From: Rugosimonospora acidiphila
GTDB taxonomy: Bacteria > Actinomycetota > Actinomycetes > Mycobacteriales > Micromonosporaceae
DNA length: 64,000 bases
NCBI RefSeq assembly: GCF_039543385.1
Contig: NZ_BAABJQ010000007.1
Location: 186,001-250,000 of the forward strand
Direction: 5' to 3'
The stretch's first letter is position 1, and each line of letters begins with the position of its first letter. Below the pieces are notes generated by a model. That model was not told the DNA's origin. It made no database searches and worked only from the letters and a program-made list of their open reading frames with translations. Shown here one piece after another: positions 34,520-44,800 of the stretch. The translations under genes and the position numbers were made by a program.

Positions 34520-35117
34520 CGTGTCGGTGCGCGCGGCGGCCCTCGACGAGGAGTTCCTCGCCGTTGCCGCCGGGCTGCCAGACCGCGGTCAGATCGGTGA
34601 AGCCCGCCCGGGTCAGCTGCGGCATGAGCGCAGAGTCGAAGCCACGCCCGACGCTGCCACCGTCGGGCAGCACGGCGTGTTCGGTGACTCCGAAGGCCAC
34701 CACGCCGCCCGGCCGCAGCAGCTGGGCCACCCGGGCCAACGATGCCGCCAGCGGCTGCCACAACTGGACGTTGTTGACCGCGCAGACGGCGTCGACGCTT
34801 TCCGCGGGCAGCCCCACGGTGGCCGCGGTGGCGTCGACGAGTTCGACCCGGTCGCCGAACCGCCGGGTCCGCCCCGCCGCCTGGCGACGCATCACCGGCG
34901 AGGGCTCAACTCCGATGACGCGCCCGTCCGGCAATGCCTCGGCCAGCAACCGCAGCCCCACCCCGGGGCCCGGCCCGAACTCGACCACCGTCTCGTCCCC
35001 GCGGAGCCCGAGCGCGGCCACGACGCGGTGCGTCAACACGGCGTTGTGCCGGGCCATCGTGCGGCCCACCAGGCGGCCGAGCAGACCGCGCGGGCGAGCG
35101 AACTGCCCCGAAATCAT
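34512..35117 (-). CDS. Class I SAM-dependent methyltransferase
   Basis: A 201-residue methyltransferase. ISGQFARPRGLLGRLVGRTM is the characteristic N-terminus of this small actinobacterial group. Motif I is VVEFGPGPGVGLRLLAEAL, the acidic residue ending strand 2 lies in GVEPSP, and motif II covers SVDAVCAVNNVQLW. ATG 35117 is chosen because homology-like sequence begins there; an in-frame ATG at 35144 is possible. Substrate unknown. Confidence 0.88.
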   Translation of the reverse strand: MISGQFARPRGLLGRLVGRTMARHNAVLTHRVVAALGLRGDETVVEFGPGPGVGLRLLAEALPDGRVIGVEPSPVMRRQAAGRTRRFGDRVELVDATAATVGLPAESVDAVCAVNNVQLWQPLAASLARVAQLLRPGGVVAFGVTEHAVLPDGGSVGRGFDSALMPQLTRAGFTDLTAVWQPGGNGEELLVEGRRAHRHAT

Positions 35118-35173
35118 CCGCCCACTGTGCCACGCCCCGGCCATTCCGGTGAGGTCTCAGCCCTTCAACGCGT

Positions 35174-36352
35174 TTACTGCTGACTGGCAGGAGGATCGAG
35201 CCACCGTGGCAGCTTTCCGAGCGTACTCAGATGGTCTGTCGCGGCCACCCCGGCCATGCCGACGCTCGCGAGCACGGTGACGAACACGGGGGGCAGGAAG
35301 GTCGTCGACGGCGCCGCGACGATCAGCACGATGAGCCAGCCCACCCGGGCCCTCGACAGCCGGCCGGCGAACGCGTACTCGAAGATCGTCCGGCCGATCA
35401 GGAACAGGGCGGGGCCGCCAAAGAGGACGCACACCCAGCCGACGGGAGTGTGCCCGGTGGGCCGGGTGATGACGAGTCGGGAACCGGCGGCCACCGCCAC
35501 CACCCCGGCGACCATGAGGAAGTGCGTGTAGGGCGCCAGGCGGGGGCCCGTGCTCGGGTTTCGTCGCGAGACCAGGACCGAAACCACTCCGCCCGCGTAC
35601 GCGTACAACTGCCACAGCAGCAGCATCATGGCGAACGACGCCACGAGGGCGACGACCCGGGCCAGATCGAACCCGAGTCTGCTGAACGTCAACGCAGCTA
35701 TCAGGGTGAGATCGCCGAGGGCCAGGATCACCACCTGCTGGTACCGTTCGGCGAGGTGCTCACTCGTCCGCCCGTACTGTTCGGTCGGGACCCGGCCAAG
35801 CCCGGGCGTGGGGTAACGGATGGCGGCGGAGAGGAAGTCGACCGCCAACGCGCTGGTCCAGAGGACTGCCCGCGCCGGGCTTCCGACGAAGATACCCACG
35901 ATCCACAGGATCCCCGACATCCCGAACCAGAACTGGAACCGCGCCACCCGGCGCCGCGCATGGTGCAGCGTGCTGACCATCACGCCGCCCCGGACGACGT
36001 GGATGCCCACGTACGCGCCCGCGAAGACCGCGGCGTGCTGGGTGAAGGCCGACGGGATCGCGATCGTCATCAGCGCGGTGCCGAGCATCGTGGTCGCGAT
36101 GACGACCTCGATCGGTCTCTTTTGGGGATCGTAGAAGTCCGTGACGCGCGCCGTGATCGACCAGGTCCACCAGACCGCCATGAGCAGCACGACGGTCCCG
36201 CCCACGCCGTGCCAGGTGACGCTGCCCGCGAGGCGTAACGCCAGCAGCGCGAAGGCGGCCACGTAGACGAGGTCGAAGAGTAACTCCAGCAGGGTCGCCC
36301 GTTTCGGTGTGTTGCGATTCCGGGTCAACCGAGCCACGTCCGTGCCCGTCAT
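35174..36352 (-). CDS. LtrA family (low temperature requirement A) membrane protein
   Basis: A 392-residue polytopic protein with about ten helices. RATLLELLFDLVYVAAFALL near the N-terminus and WWTWSITARVTDFYDPQ are LtrA signature blocks. SEHLAERYQQVVILALGDLT is the conserved central loop and helix. Its ATG overlaps the stop of the upstream paralogue by 4 nt. The molecular role of LtrA proteins is not established. Confidence 0.92.
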   Translation of the reverse strand: MTGTDVARLTRNRNTPKRATLLELLFDLVYVAAFALLALRLAGSVTWHGVGGTVVLLMAVWWTWSITARVTDFYDPQKRPIEVVIATTMLGTALMTIAIPSAFTQHAAVFAGAYVGIHVVRGGVMVSTLHHARRRVARFQFWFGMSGILWIVGIFVGSPARAVLWTSALAVDFLSAAIRYPTPGLGRVPTEQYGRTSEHLAERYQQVVILALGDLTLIAALTFSRLGFDLARVVALVASFAMMLLLWQLYAYAGGVVSVLVSRRNPSTGPRLAPYTHFLMVAGVVAVAAGSRLVITRPTGHTPVGWVCVLFGGPALFLIGRTIFEYAFAGRLSRARVGWLIVLIVAAPSTTFLPPVFVTVLASVGMAGVAATDHLSTLGKLPRWLDPPASQQ

Positions 36353-37551
36353 CGGTCAGCCGTTCTCGGGTCGTCGGGCCGTCGCCCCAACCGCCAACCG
36401 AATCGGAGGACATCCGTCACATCGATGCCCAGCACAGCAGCGGCGGCGACCAAGGTGACCACCACGGGCGGGACCAACACCATCGCCGGAGAGACCGCGG
36501 CCAGCAGGGCCAACCAACCCAGCCGGATCATCGACAGCACGCGGAGCGCCGTGTATTCGAAGATCGTCCGGGCCGACACGAACAGAGCCGGACCGCCGAG
36601 AATCACGCATACCCAACGGACCGGCGTGGCCCCGGTGGGCCGCCTGATGACGAGTTCAAAGCCGGCGACCGTGACCACCACGCCAGCCACCAGAGCTAGG
36701 TGGGTATAGGGCGCCAGGCGGAGGCCCACCTTCCGGCCTTCCCCGGTAAGCGACAGCGGAGTGGCATCGGTCGCGTGCGCGAACAGTTGCCACAGCAGGA
36801 GTGTCATGACGAACGCCACCAGGTAGGCGACGATCCGGGGCGGGTCCAACCCGGAGCGGGTGAGTTCCAACGACGGCACCAGGATGAGATCACCGATCGC
36901 CAGGATGATTACCTGCCGGAACCGCTCGACGAAGTGCTCACCCGCCTTCGCGTAGTGTCCGGTCGGCACGGAGCCGCGCCAAGGCCAGGGCGTGGGGTAT
37001 CGGGCCGCGCCGGCGAGGACGTCGACCGCCGCCGCGATGGCCCACAGGATGAGCTGGGTCGAGGCGTCGACGAGGATGCCGGCGATCCACCCGATCCCCG
37101 AGATCATGAACCAGAACAGGAACCGCGCCGCCCGCGCCCGTGCCTCTGCGTGCTCCGCTCCGCGCAGCGCGCCGATCAGCAGGATCCCCTTGATCAGGTG
37201 GATGCCCACGTACCCGCCGGCGAAGACCCCCGCATGGTCCGCGAACGCCGACGGTATCGCGACCGCCATCAGCACCACGCCGAGCATCGTGATCGTGACG
37301 ATGGTCTGGATGGGTGCCCGGTCGGGGTTGTAGAAGTTGGTCAGCAGCGCGATGGACGACCAGGTCCACCAGATCGCCGTGAGCATGACCAGGGTCTGGG
37401 CCGCCGCGGGCCAGGTGAGGTGCTCGGCGAACCGCCTCGACGTCAGCGCGAAGGCGGCCACGTAGACGACGTCGTAGAGCAGTTCCAGCAGGGTCGCCCG
37501 CTGCGGCGCGTTGGACCCGCGGAGCAGCCGAGCCGCACCCGTGATTGCCAT
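36349..37551 (-). CDS. LtrA family membrane protein, paralogue
   Basis: A 400-residue paralogue. The ATG at 37551 makes the N-terminus (AITGAARLLRGSNAPQRATL) align residue for residue with its neighbour; the GTG at 37602 would add 17 unmatched residues. Blocks LLELLYDVVYVAAFAL, WWTWSSIALLTNFYNPD and GEHFVERFRQVIILAIGDLI repeat the same pattern. With the downstream copy it forms a coupled tandem pair, suggesting a hetero-oligomer. Confidence 0.92.
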   Translation of the reverse strand: MAITGAARLLRGSNAPQRATLLELLYDVVYVAAFALTSRRFAEHLTWPAAAQTLVMLTAIWWTWSSIALLTNFYNPDRAPIQTIVTITMLGVVLMAVAIPSAFADHAGVFAGGYVGIHLIKGILLIGALRGAEHAEARARAARFLFWFMISGIGWIAGILVDASTQLILWAIAAAVDVLAGAARYPTPWPWRGSVPTGHYAKAGEHFVERFRQVIILAIGDLILVPSLELTRSGLDPPRIVAYLVAFVMTLLLWQLFAHATDATPLSLTGEGRKVGLRLAPYTHLALVAGVVVTVAGFELVIRRPTGATPVRWVCVILGGPALFVSARTIFEYTALRVLSMIRLGWLALLAAVSPAMVLVPPVVVTLVAAAAVLGIDVTDVLRFGWRLGRRPDDPRTADR

Positions 37552-37906
37552 CGACCAGCCGTCCCCTGTCGCGCTCGGGCGGCCGACTCGAAACCGGATC
37601 ACCCCTCACGATAGGCGAGCAGGCGCCCCCTTTGTTCCAGTTAAACAGAACACGGCAGTCGGCACACCCGAAAGGACCGCACCGGCCGGTCGCCTCGGTG
37701 GGGCCTGAATCGGCACCGCCCAACCCCGGCCGACCAACGCCGGCGACACAACGCGAAACCTCCGGAAGTCGTTGGGTGTCACCCATCGCTGGCTGTCTGG
37801 TCCGGCTCTCTGGTCCGGCCGACCGGAGTGCCGTTAGGCCCGACCCGTCCAAACCCAGGCCCGCGATTGACGCTAGGAGCACGGACTACGCGAGTCAAGG
37901 TCCCCG
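37552..37906. other. Intergenic region between LtrA pair and ROK gene
   Basis: About 350 bases between divergent genes. I find no coding sequence with a credible start. It should hold the LtrA promoter. The ROK-proximal part contains a dyad described separately. Confidence 0.4.
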
Positions 37907-37949
37907 AGATTTGGACGGGGTCGTTCAAATCTGGCCCGGCGGCTACCCT
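37907..37949 (+). promoter_or_regulatory. Dyad and -10 box upstream of ROK gene
   Basis: AGATTTGGAC-N6-GTTCAAATCT (37907-37932) is a 10-bp inverted repeat with one mismatch. TACCCT (37944-37949) lies 7 nt before the ATG at 37957, consistent with a leaderless message repressed by its own product. Confidence 0.5.
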
Positions 37950-37956
37950 CTGGCGC

Positions 37957-39177
37957 ATGAGTCAGCGGCTCGTCGGCCCATCGAATGAGCAGTCCGGTGG
38001 CGCGCCGTCGAACGAGCGGGTGCTGCTGGCCGCGTTGCGCGGTCATGGCGCGGTGACGCGGGCGGAACTGGCCGGTCTGACCGCGCTGCCGAAGACGACG
38101 GTGGCTGGGGTCGTCAATCGGCTGCTGACCGCCGGCGTCGTGGTGGAGCGCCCGGTCGCCGATCGGGGTCGTGCGTCGCGGGCGGGTCGTCCGCCGATGG
38201 TGCTCGACCTGGCGGAGCCCGCGGGGTTCGTGGCGGTGCTGTCGTTGACGCATGTCGGGATGCGCGTCGCGGTGGCCAGCTTCGATGGTGTGATTCGCGG
38301 CCGCCGGGACATTCCGATGGACGTGTTGTACGCGGCGGGTGGCGTGGTCGGGCCGGGTGTGCGGCGGCTGGCGGAGATACTCGTGGACGCCGGGGTGAAC
38401 GCCGGTCAGCTCGACTGCGCCGTGATCGGCGTCCCCGCCCCGTTCACCAGGGGTGCGGGCAGCGCGATGGCGCCGATCCGCGAGCCGAGTCCCGAGCCGG
38501 TGACCCAACGCCGGGCACTGCTGGCGGGGCTGCGTCCCGATCCGGCGATCGAACTGGGGGATCGGCTGGGCGTGCCGGCCAGCGCGGACAACGACGCGAA
38601 CCTCGCCGCGCTGGGGGAGGCGGTCTTCGGTGCCGGGCGGGGAGTCGACAACTTCGTGTACCTGAAGGTCGTTGACGGGGTCGGTGTCGGCCTGATCCTG
38701 AACGGCCGGCTGTATCGAGGCGCGCAGGGCCTGGCGGGTGAGTTGGCCCATGTCCAGGTCCGTGACGACGGGCCGTGGTGCGCGTGTGGTGGGCGGGGCT
38801 GCCTGCGCAGCGTGGTCGGGTTCTCCATGGTCGCGGTGCTGGAGCCGGCGTATCAGCGGCCGGTGGCGTTCGGCGAAGTGCTCGCCCTGGTCGCCGCCGG
38901 TGATCCGGGCATCCGTCGGATTCTCTCCGACGCCGGCCGGCGGATCGGCCGGGTGCTGGCCGATGTCTGTGTCGTGCTCAACCCGGAGGCCATCGTGGTC
39001 GACGGGATGCTGCGTGCGGCGGCTGAGCCCTTTCTCGCGGGGGTGCGCGACGCCATCGAGCGGCACACCCCGAACAACATCGGCCAGGGTGTGCGGCTGT
39101 TGGCGGGTGAGCTGGGGGAGGAGGCGGAGATCCTGGGCGCGGTCGCGTTGGCGGGCGCCGAACTCGTCGACAGGTAG
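37957..39177 (+). CDS. ROK family transcriptional regulator
   Basis: A 406-residue ROK repressor. A winged helix occupies residues 15-80 (RVLLAALRGHGAVTRAELAG, LPKTTVAGVVNRLL). The sugar-kinase-like domain includes DNDANLAALGEAVFG and the zinc site CACGGRGC. The usual GEIGH box reads GELAHVQV, keeping the His. It is the first of three ROK genes within 9 kb. The target may be itself or the divergent region; no sugar transporter is adjacent. Confidence 0.92.
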   Translation: MSQRLVGPSNEQSGGAPSNERVLLAALRGHGAVTRAELAGLTALPKTTVAGVVNRLLTAGVVVERPVADRGRASRAGRPPMVLDLAEPAGFVAVLSLTHVGMRVAVASFDGVIRGRRDIPMDVLYAAGGVVGPGVRRLAEILVDAGVNAGQLDCAVIGVPAPFTRGAGSAMAPIREPSPEPVTQRRALLAGLRPDPAIELGDRLGVPASADNDANLAALGEAVFGAGRGVDNFVYLKVVDGVGVGLILNGRLYRGAQGLAGELAHVQVRDDGPWCACGGRGCLRSVVGFSMVAVLEPAYQRPVAFGEVLALVAAGDPGIRRILSDAGRRIGRVLADVCVVLNPEAIVVDGMLRAAAEPFLAGVRDAIERHTPNNIGQGVRLLAGELGEEAEILGAVALAGAELVDR

Positions 39178-39657
39178 CCGACCGTGCCACCGGGCCGTGC
39201 CGGCGTTCGCGGTACCCCCGCGTTGCGCAATCGTTACGGGCGACAACACATCCGTGGCCCGCGGCTGCTTGCGTAGACCGGCGTCCGACGAATATGTTCT
39301 GGCACGCAACAAAGCTTCGTCCCGCCCCGGCCGGTGGGGGGAAGCGTGGCGGCGAAGCCCTTCCCGGTCGGCTGGTCCGACCGACTCGCCTGATTCGTCG
39401 CTGACCCGCACTCGCGTACCAGGTGGTGCCCGCCAGGACCTGCCGCCTCCCGTTCGGCGCGAGTTCATCCGATTCACGGCTCCACGCCGTGCCGCGCGTG
39501 GGCACGGTGCGGACCGCCATGCCCTGGCCCGGGCCTGTCGAGGTCCGGGCGGTGAGGGTGAGAGGACCACGACCACCGCCCGGCGCTACGACCAACATCC
39601 CTGCCTGAGTACGGCGAACGCTATGCCGCCGCGATGCGTGTCCCCGGAGGAGATGTC
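39178..39657. other. Gap before the DsbA-like gene
   Basis: About 480 bases without a convincing gene on either strand. Possible frames are Arg/Pro-rich and lack ribosome sites. No recognisable element apart from the GGAGGAG site serving the next gene. Confidence 0.4.
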
Positions 39658-40902
39658 GTGCGAGTCGATATCTGGTCAGATGTTCAGCATCCCCGGAGCT
39701 ACATCGGCAAACGCCGCTTCGATCGGGCACTGGCAGCGTTCCGGCACGGCCCGGACGTGGTGGTCACGCATCGCTCCTTCCGGCTCGATCCCGGCGTTCC
39801 CGCCGGGCACACCGTCCGCGCGGTACGCCCGCTGGCCTCCGCGCTGGGCGGGTCGGTCGACGTGGCCCGTCGCCGGATGATCAGCGTGGAGGGTGTCGGA
39901 GCGGCGGAGGGTCTCAAGCTCCATCTACTCGAGGCGAGGGTCGGTGACACCCTGTCCGCGCACCAGTTGCTGCACCTGGCCGCCGCCTACGATCTGCAAT
40001 GGCCGCTGCTGGAGCGGTTCTTCCGGGCGCACTTCACCGAGCGGCGCTCCGTGCTCGAGCACGATTCCCTGCTGCGGCTGGCCGCCGAGGTCGGCATCGA
40101 CCGGGCCAGCGCCGCCCGGGTCCTGGCCACCGGCGAACACATTGACGCGGTACAGGCCGACGCCCGGCACGCCCAAGCGCTCGGTGTCTCGGCGGTACCG
40201 TTCTTTCTCTTCGACGGTGTCCACCGCGTCCGCGGCGCGCAACCCACGGAGGCGTTCACCTTCGTACTGGAACGGGTCTGGGCCGAGAACCGCTCGGCGG
40301 GGACCAGTTCGACAACCTCGCCGAACCCGCGCCTGCGCTGTGCCGCGCCGAGACGGGTGGCCGGCAGCAGTGTCGCCGTTGCCGGCCAACCGTCACAGCG
40401 GTCGGGCGCTGTCGGCGGCCAGCAGCAGCGCGCCCAGGACCTCGGCCCGGTCGCCGAGGGCCGCGGCGCGCACCGTCACGGCCCTGGCCACCACCGGCTG
40501 AGCGAACTGGTCAATCGCGCCGCGGATGCCGGCGATCAGCGGAGTACCGGCCTCGCTGAGTTCGCCGCCGACGACCACCGCGGCCGGGTTGAGGTGATTG
40601 CACAGATCCGCGACGACGCGGCCGATCATCCGGCCGGCCTCGGCGACCACCCGGGTGGCGCCGGGGTCGTCGGCGGCGACCAGCGTGACGACGTCGCCGA
40701 TGGTCAGGCCCTGTTCGTGCGCGGGTTGCAGGAGCGCGACGATGCTGGTGGTGGAGACCAGTGTTTCCAGGCATCCGCGGCTGCCGCAGCGGCACACCAC
40801 CCCGTCGGAGCGGATCTGGATATGGCCGATCTCGCCCGAGCTGCCGGTGGAGCCGCGGTGGAGCTGGCCACCGAGAATCAGCCCGCTGCCGATGCCGGTT
40901 GA
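39658..40902 (+). CDS. DsbA/FrnE-like thioredoxin-fold protein lacking the CxxC cysteines, with unusual extension
   Basis: The GTG at 39658 has GGAGGAG five bases upstream. Residues 1-212 match the FrnE/DsbA group: VDIWSDV...YIGKRRFD, LKLHLLEARVGDTLSAHQLL, and the cis-Pro loop VSAVPFFLFD. The position of the active-site CPWC is HPRS (residues 11-14), so thiol redox chemistry is lost. FrnE-type proteins normally end around residue 215. Here the frame stays open to 40902 (414 residues), running about 510 nt antisense to the convergent ROK gene. The extension is probably not functional sequence; the domain may be an adapted or decaying copy. Confidence 0.65.
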   Translation: MRVDIWSDVQHPRSYIGKRRFDRALAAFRHGPDVVVTHRSFRLDPGVPAGHTVRAVRPLASALGGSVDVARRRMISVEGVGAAEGLKLHLLEARVGDTLSAHQLLHLAAAYDLQWPLLERFFRAHFTERRSVLEHDSLLRLAAEVGIDRASAARVLATGEHIDAVQADARHAQALGVSAVPFFLFDGVHRVRGAQPTEAFTFVLERVWAENRSAGTSSTTSPNPRLRCAAPRRVAGSSVAVAGQPSQRSGAVGGQQQRAQDLGPVAEGRGAHRHGPGHHRLSELVNRAADAGDQRSTGLAEFAADDHRGRVEVIAQIRDDAADHPAGLGDHPGGAGVVGGDQRDDVADGQALFVRGLQERDDAGGGDQCFQASAAAAAAHHPVGADLDMADLARAAGGAAVELATENQPAADAG

Positions 40903-41574
40903 GATTTTGAGGTAGATGAGGTCGTCGACGCGCCGATCGGTCTGGTGGGCACGTTCGGCGAGCGCGCCGAGGTTCGCGTCGTTGTCCAGCGCGACCGGTA
41001 GTCCGATCCGGGACCCGAGCTCGACAGCCGGTCGCAGCGCGACCCAGCCGGGCAGGATGTTGTTCGACCCGATCGTGCCCACCTGCCGGTCCAGTGGTGC
41101 GGGTACGCCCATGCCCACCCCGACGACCGCCGAGCGGGGCGTACCGGCCTCGGTCAGCGCGGTGCCGACCAGGCCGGCCGCGGTGTCCAGGGCGCGGGTC
41201 GCCGAACTGGCGACGTCCAGCAGCACGCGTTGATGTGCCAGGACCCGGCCGGACAGGTCGCCGATGGCGACCTGCACCTGGTTGTGTCCAAACGCGACTC
41301 CGACGGTGACGCCGGCCGGTGCGGCCAGTGACAGCAGCGCGGGCGGCCGCCCGGCGCCCCGGCGGGTGGTGCCGGGGGTCGCGGCCAGCAGCCCCTCGCG
41401 CATCAATTCGGTGGTCAGTGCCGACACGGTGACGGCGGACAGGCCGGTGAGCTGGGCGAGCTGCGCACGGCTCGCGGCGCCTCCTTGCCGCAGCGCGGTC
41501 AGCAGTCGCCGGCGGTTGAAGGCGCGCAGCGTCTCGCTGGGCCGGGGTGCGTCTTCGAGCGGTGGAGACTGCAT
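40393..41574 (-). CDS. ROK family transcriptional regulator
   Basis: A 393-residue ROK repressor. The DNA-binding part reads LRAFNRRRLLTALRQGGAAS, then RAQLAQLTGLSAVTVSALT. The kinase-like domain has DNDANLGALAERA, SSGEIGHIQI and the zinc motif CRCGSRGC. It is divergent from the GH3 glycosidase, with an AT-rich region between, and most likely represses that gene and itself in response to a sugar. ATG 41574 is chosen over the GTG two codons earlier. Confidence 0.93.
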   Translation of the reverse strand: MQSPPLEDAPRPSETLRAFNRRRLLTALRQGGAASRAQLAQLTGLSAVTVSALTTELMREGLLAATPGTTRRGAGRPPALLSLAAPAGVTVGVAFGHNQVQVAIGDLSGRVLAHQRVLLDVASSATRALDTAAGLVGTALTEAGTPRSAVVGVGMGVPAPLDRQVGTIGSNNILPGWVALRPAVELGSRIGLPVALDNDANLGALAERAHQTDRRVDDLIYLKISTGIGSGLILGGQLHRGSTGSSGEIGHIQIRSDGVVCRCGSRGCLETLVSTTSIVALLQPAHEQGLTIGDVVTLVAADDPGATRVVAEAGRMIGRVVADLCNHLNPAAVVVGGELSEAGTPLIAGIRGAIDQFAQPVVARAVTVRAAALGDRAEVLGALLLAADSARPL

Positions 41575-41585
41575 CGCCACCTCAA

Positions 41586-41665
41586 TTTATCGTCAAGCTT
41601 TATGGAATTAGCGCGCATCAAGCCAGAATTTGTCCATTGAACAAGGACTAATTATCGCCGTAGCG
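41586..41665. promoter_or_regulatory. AT-rich divergent control region, ROK/GH3
   Basis: This stretch is markedly richer in A+T than its surroundings (AATTTATCGTCAAGCTTTATGG, then ACTAATTATCG). It contains the near-palindrome TTGTCC-ATT-GAACAA (41630-41644). It lies between the divergent ROK and GH3 genes and is the probable promoter/operator region. Confidence 0.5.
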
Positions 41666-41802
41666 TCAACCCGCGGCAGGTGTTCCCGATGCGTGAACGG
41701 CGACATCTACCCAGCTCGAACCGATTGCTGTCGTTGGCGGCCATGGCGATCGGGAAAGCGGCCTGGGGAGGCATGAATCCTACGTGGGAGAGGTATGAGT
41801 CG

Positions 41803-44800
41803 ATGAGACGAACTATCGGTAGGTTTCACCGAACGCGTGCGCGGCGGTGGAAACTCCTGCTGGCCTGTATCGCGGCCGGCACCGTGGCGCTGGCGTTGGG
41901 CGCCCCGCCGGCCGTGCAGGCCGCGGTGTCGCATCCGGACGGGCCGGGCGGAGGCACGGCCAGCAACGTGCCGTACTCCCTGCCGGTCCAGCTGCCCTCG
42001 GGCAAGACTTCGCCGGCGGTGGACCCGAACGCGCCCTACACGCCTCTGGTGCTGAACCTCATCCACCAGCTCGAACCGGACAGCCCGCCGACCGCCGCGG
42101 AGCTGACCAACGCGAGCCTGCTGCTGCACGATGGCGGCAACGGCAGCTGTCACAACGTCGGTCCGCTGTCCGCGCCGACCGGGACGACGCCGAGCATCGC
42201 TCCGCTGTGCTGGACCGACGCGCAAGGGGTGCTGAACACCTCCGGCCCCAACGCGCGAGGCTCCACAGCGCCGATGACGCTGATGGGTCTGGGCGCCTCC
42301 TTCGACCCCGCACTGGGCAACGCCTGGGGTCAGACCGAGGGCAGCGAGGCCCGCGACTTCATGGTGACCGGCATCTTCGGCCCGCAGACGGACCTGGACC
42401 GCATCCCCACCTGGGGTCGTAACCTCACGACCACCGGCGAGGACCCGTACCTGAGCAGCCAGATGGTCGCCTCGCAGATCAACGGCATGCAGGGCGTCGG
42501 CGCCATGTCCCAGATGAAGCACTTCGCCGTCTACAATGGACAGAGCCAGAGCACCAACACCACCATCCAGGATCAGGCGCTGCACGAGCAGTACCTGACC
42601 CCGTATGAGGGCGGCTTCGTCGACGGCCAGGCCGCCGCGGCGATGTGCTCGTACCAGGTCTTCCAGGACACCTCGACCAACCTGCCCCCGTCCGTCGACG
42701 CGCTGTACAAGCCCAGCCCGTACGCGTCCGGCCCGGACCCGCAGACCTGGCCGCTCAACGAGTCGCACTACGCGTGCGAGCAGCCGCTGACCCTCAACTA
42801 CGCGCTGCGGGACCTGTTCCACTCGGTGGCCATGGTCGGCTCGGACTACCCGGCGACCCACAGCACCGCGGGCATCGTTCAGGGTGAGACGCAGGAGATG
42901 CCCACCCAGGCCGGGTTCTTCAGCGCCAGCAACACCCTGAGCGCCTCACAACAGACCGACCCGACCGGCGACACCTGTGCCGACACCGCCGGCAACGCCG
43001 AGCCGTGTAGCACCGCCGGTGCGGTCCACGTCGGCGGCATCCCCGGACCGGGTTGCCCGGCGTACGGCTGCACGCTGGTCAACGCGGTGCTCAACGGCAC
43101 CGTCCCGCTGTCTATCTTCAATCAGGCCGTCGCCGAGGTGCTCTACCAGCAGCAGCGCTTCGGCCTGCTCGGCTGCTCCGACACCCCGGTCTCCTCGCTG
43201 TGCACCAACCCCGGCGGCATCGGCGCCGACAAGACCGGCACCGCCCCGCTGCCCACCGGTACCACCAGCGGCACTCCGCAGCTCGGCACCAAGGACGGCG
43301 ACGCGGCCATCGTGGAGAAGTACTCCGAAGAGGGCGCCACGCTGCTGAAGAACGACGACCAGTCGCTGCCGCTGACCAAGTCCGACCTGAACGGCGGGAT
43401 CCTGGTCACCGGGCCCGGCGCGCAGCACACCATCGCCGACCCCACCAACGAGGCGTCCACCGGGTTCATCGACCGGGACGCGATCAACCCACTGCAGCAG
43501 TTGGAGGCGCTGTCCGGCAAGCCCGGCGCGTTCACCTACGTACCGGCCAACGACCCGGTCGGGCAGACCGTGCCCGCCTCGGCGCTGTCCACCTCGTCGA
43601 CCTCGGTGACCGGGTCGCTGTCGCGCACCACCGGCCCGAACTCGCCGAGCGACGACGCGACGATCGACTTCACCACCACGTCCCAGGGCCAGCTCGCCCC
43701 CGGCAGCTACACCTGGAGCGGCTACGTCTACGTGCCGACCACCGACGCGTACACCTTCGAACTGCAGCAGAGCAGCGGTGTCGCCAACGCGAACGTGACG
43801 TTCAGCCTCGACGGCACCAGCAGGACGCTGGCCACCGCGGCCACCGTGTACGGCGCCACGGTGCCGGGCAGCCCGACCAACGCCGGGTACACCGAGCCGC
43901 TGCTGACCAACCGCCAGTTCGCGGCCGGCACCCTGACCGGCGGCAGCTACCACCCGGTGACCATCACCTTCAACAACGACACCACCACCCCGGCCAGCTT
44001 CCGCTTCGCCTACTCGCGCGCCAACGGCGACATCGACGACGCGGCGGCCGCCGCCAAGGGCAAGAAGGCCGCGGTCGTGTTCCTCAACGACTCCGGCGCC
44101 TCCACCACCATCCCCAACCCCTACGGCAGCACTCCCGCCACCATCACCGGCGTGGCCTCACTGTCGGCAGCGAACACCAACCTGGTCAACGCGGTCGCCG
44201 AGGCGAACCCGAACACCATCGTCGTGCTCAACACCACCAACCCGGTGCTCACTCCGTGGATCGGCAACGTCAAGTCGGTGCTGGAGATGTGGTTCTCCGG
44301 CCAGGAGGGCGGCACGTCCACCGCGCGGTTGCTGTTGGGGCAGGCCAACCCGAGCGGGCACACTCCGCTGACCTGGCCGGCCAACGCCACCGACACGCTC
44401 TGGGGCTACAACCAGACCACGCCGCTGTACTCCGGTGACACCACCGGCCCGCACCTGGAACGGCTCAACGGCGGCGCCGGCGGCACCACCAACGAGACCG
44501 AGGGCATCTACTCCGGCTACCGGTACTTCGACCAGGAGAACATCACTCCGCAGTTCCCGTTCGGGTACGGCCTGTCGTACAGCAGCTTCAAGTACTCCCA
44601 CCTGAAGGTCACGCCCACCACCGGCGGGGGCGCCACGGCCAGCTTCGACATCACCAACACCGGAAAGGTGGCCGGCTCCGACGTCGCGCAGGTCTACCTC
44701 GGCGCCGGTCCGGCGGTCAGCGGCGTGCAGCAGGCGGTCCGCTCGCTGCGTGGCTTCGACCGGGTCACCCTCAACCCCGGCCAGACCCAGCACGAGAACA

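Noticed and set aside
39423..39608. 61-codon plus-strand frame in the gap before the DsbA-like gene
   Set aside because: No ribosome site, Pro/Arg-rich, no recognisable family.
43053..44438. 461-codon frame inside the GH3 gene
   Set aside because: Same-strand shadow in another frame; Arg/His-rich, no motifs.
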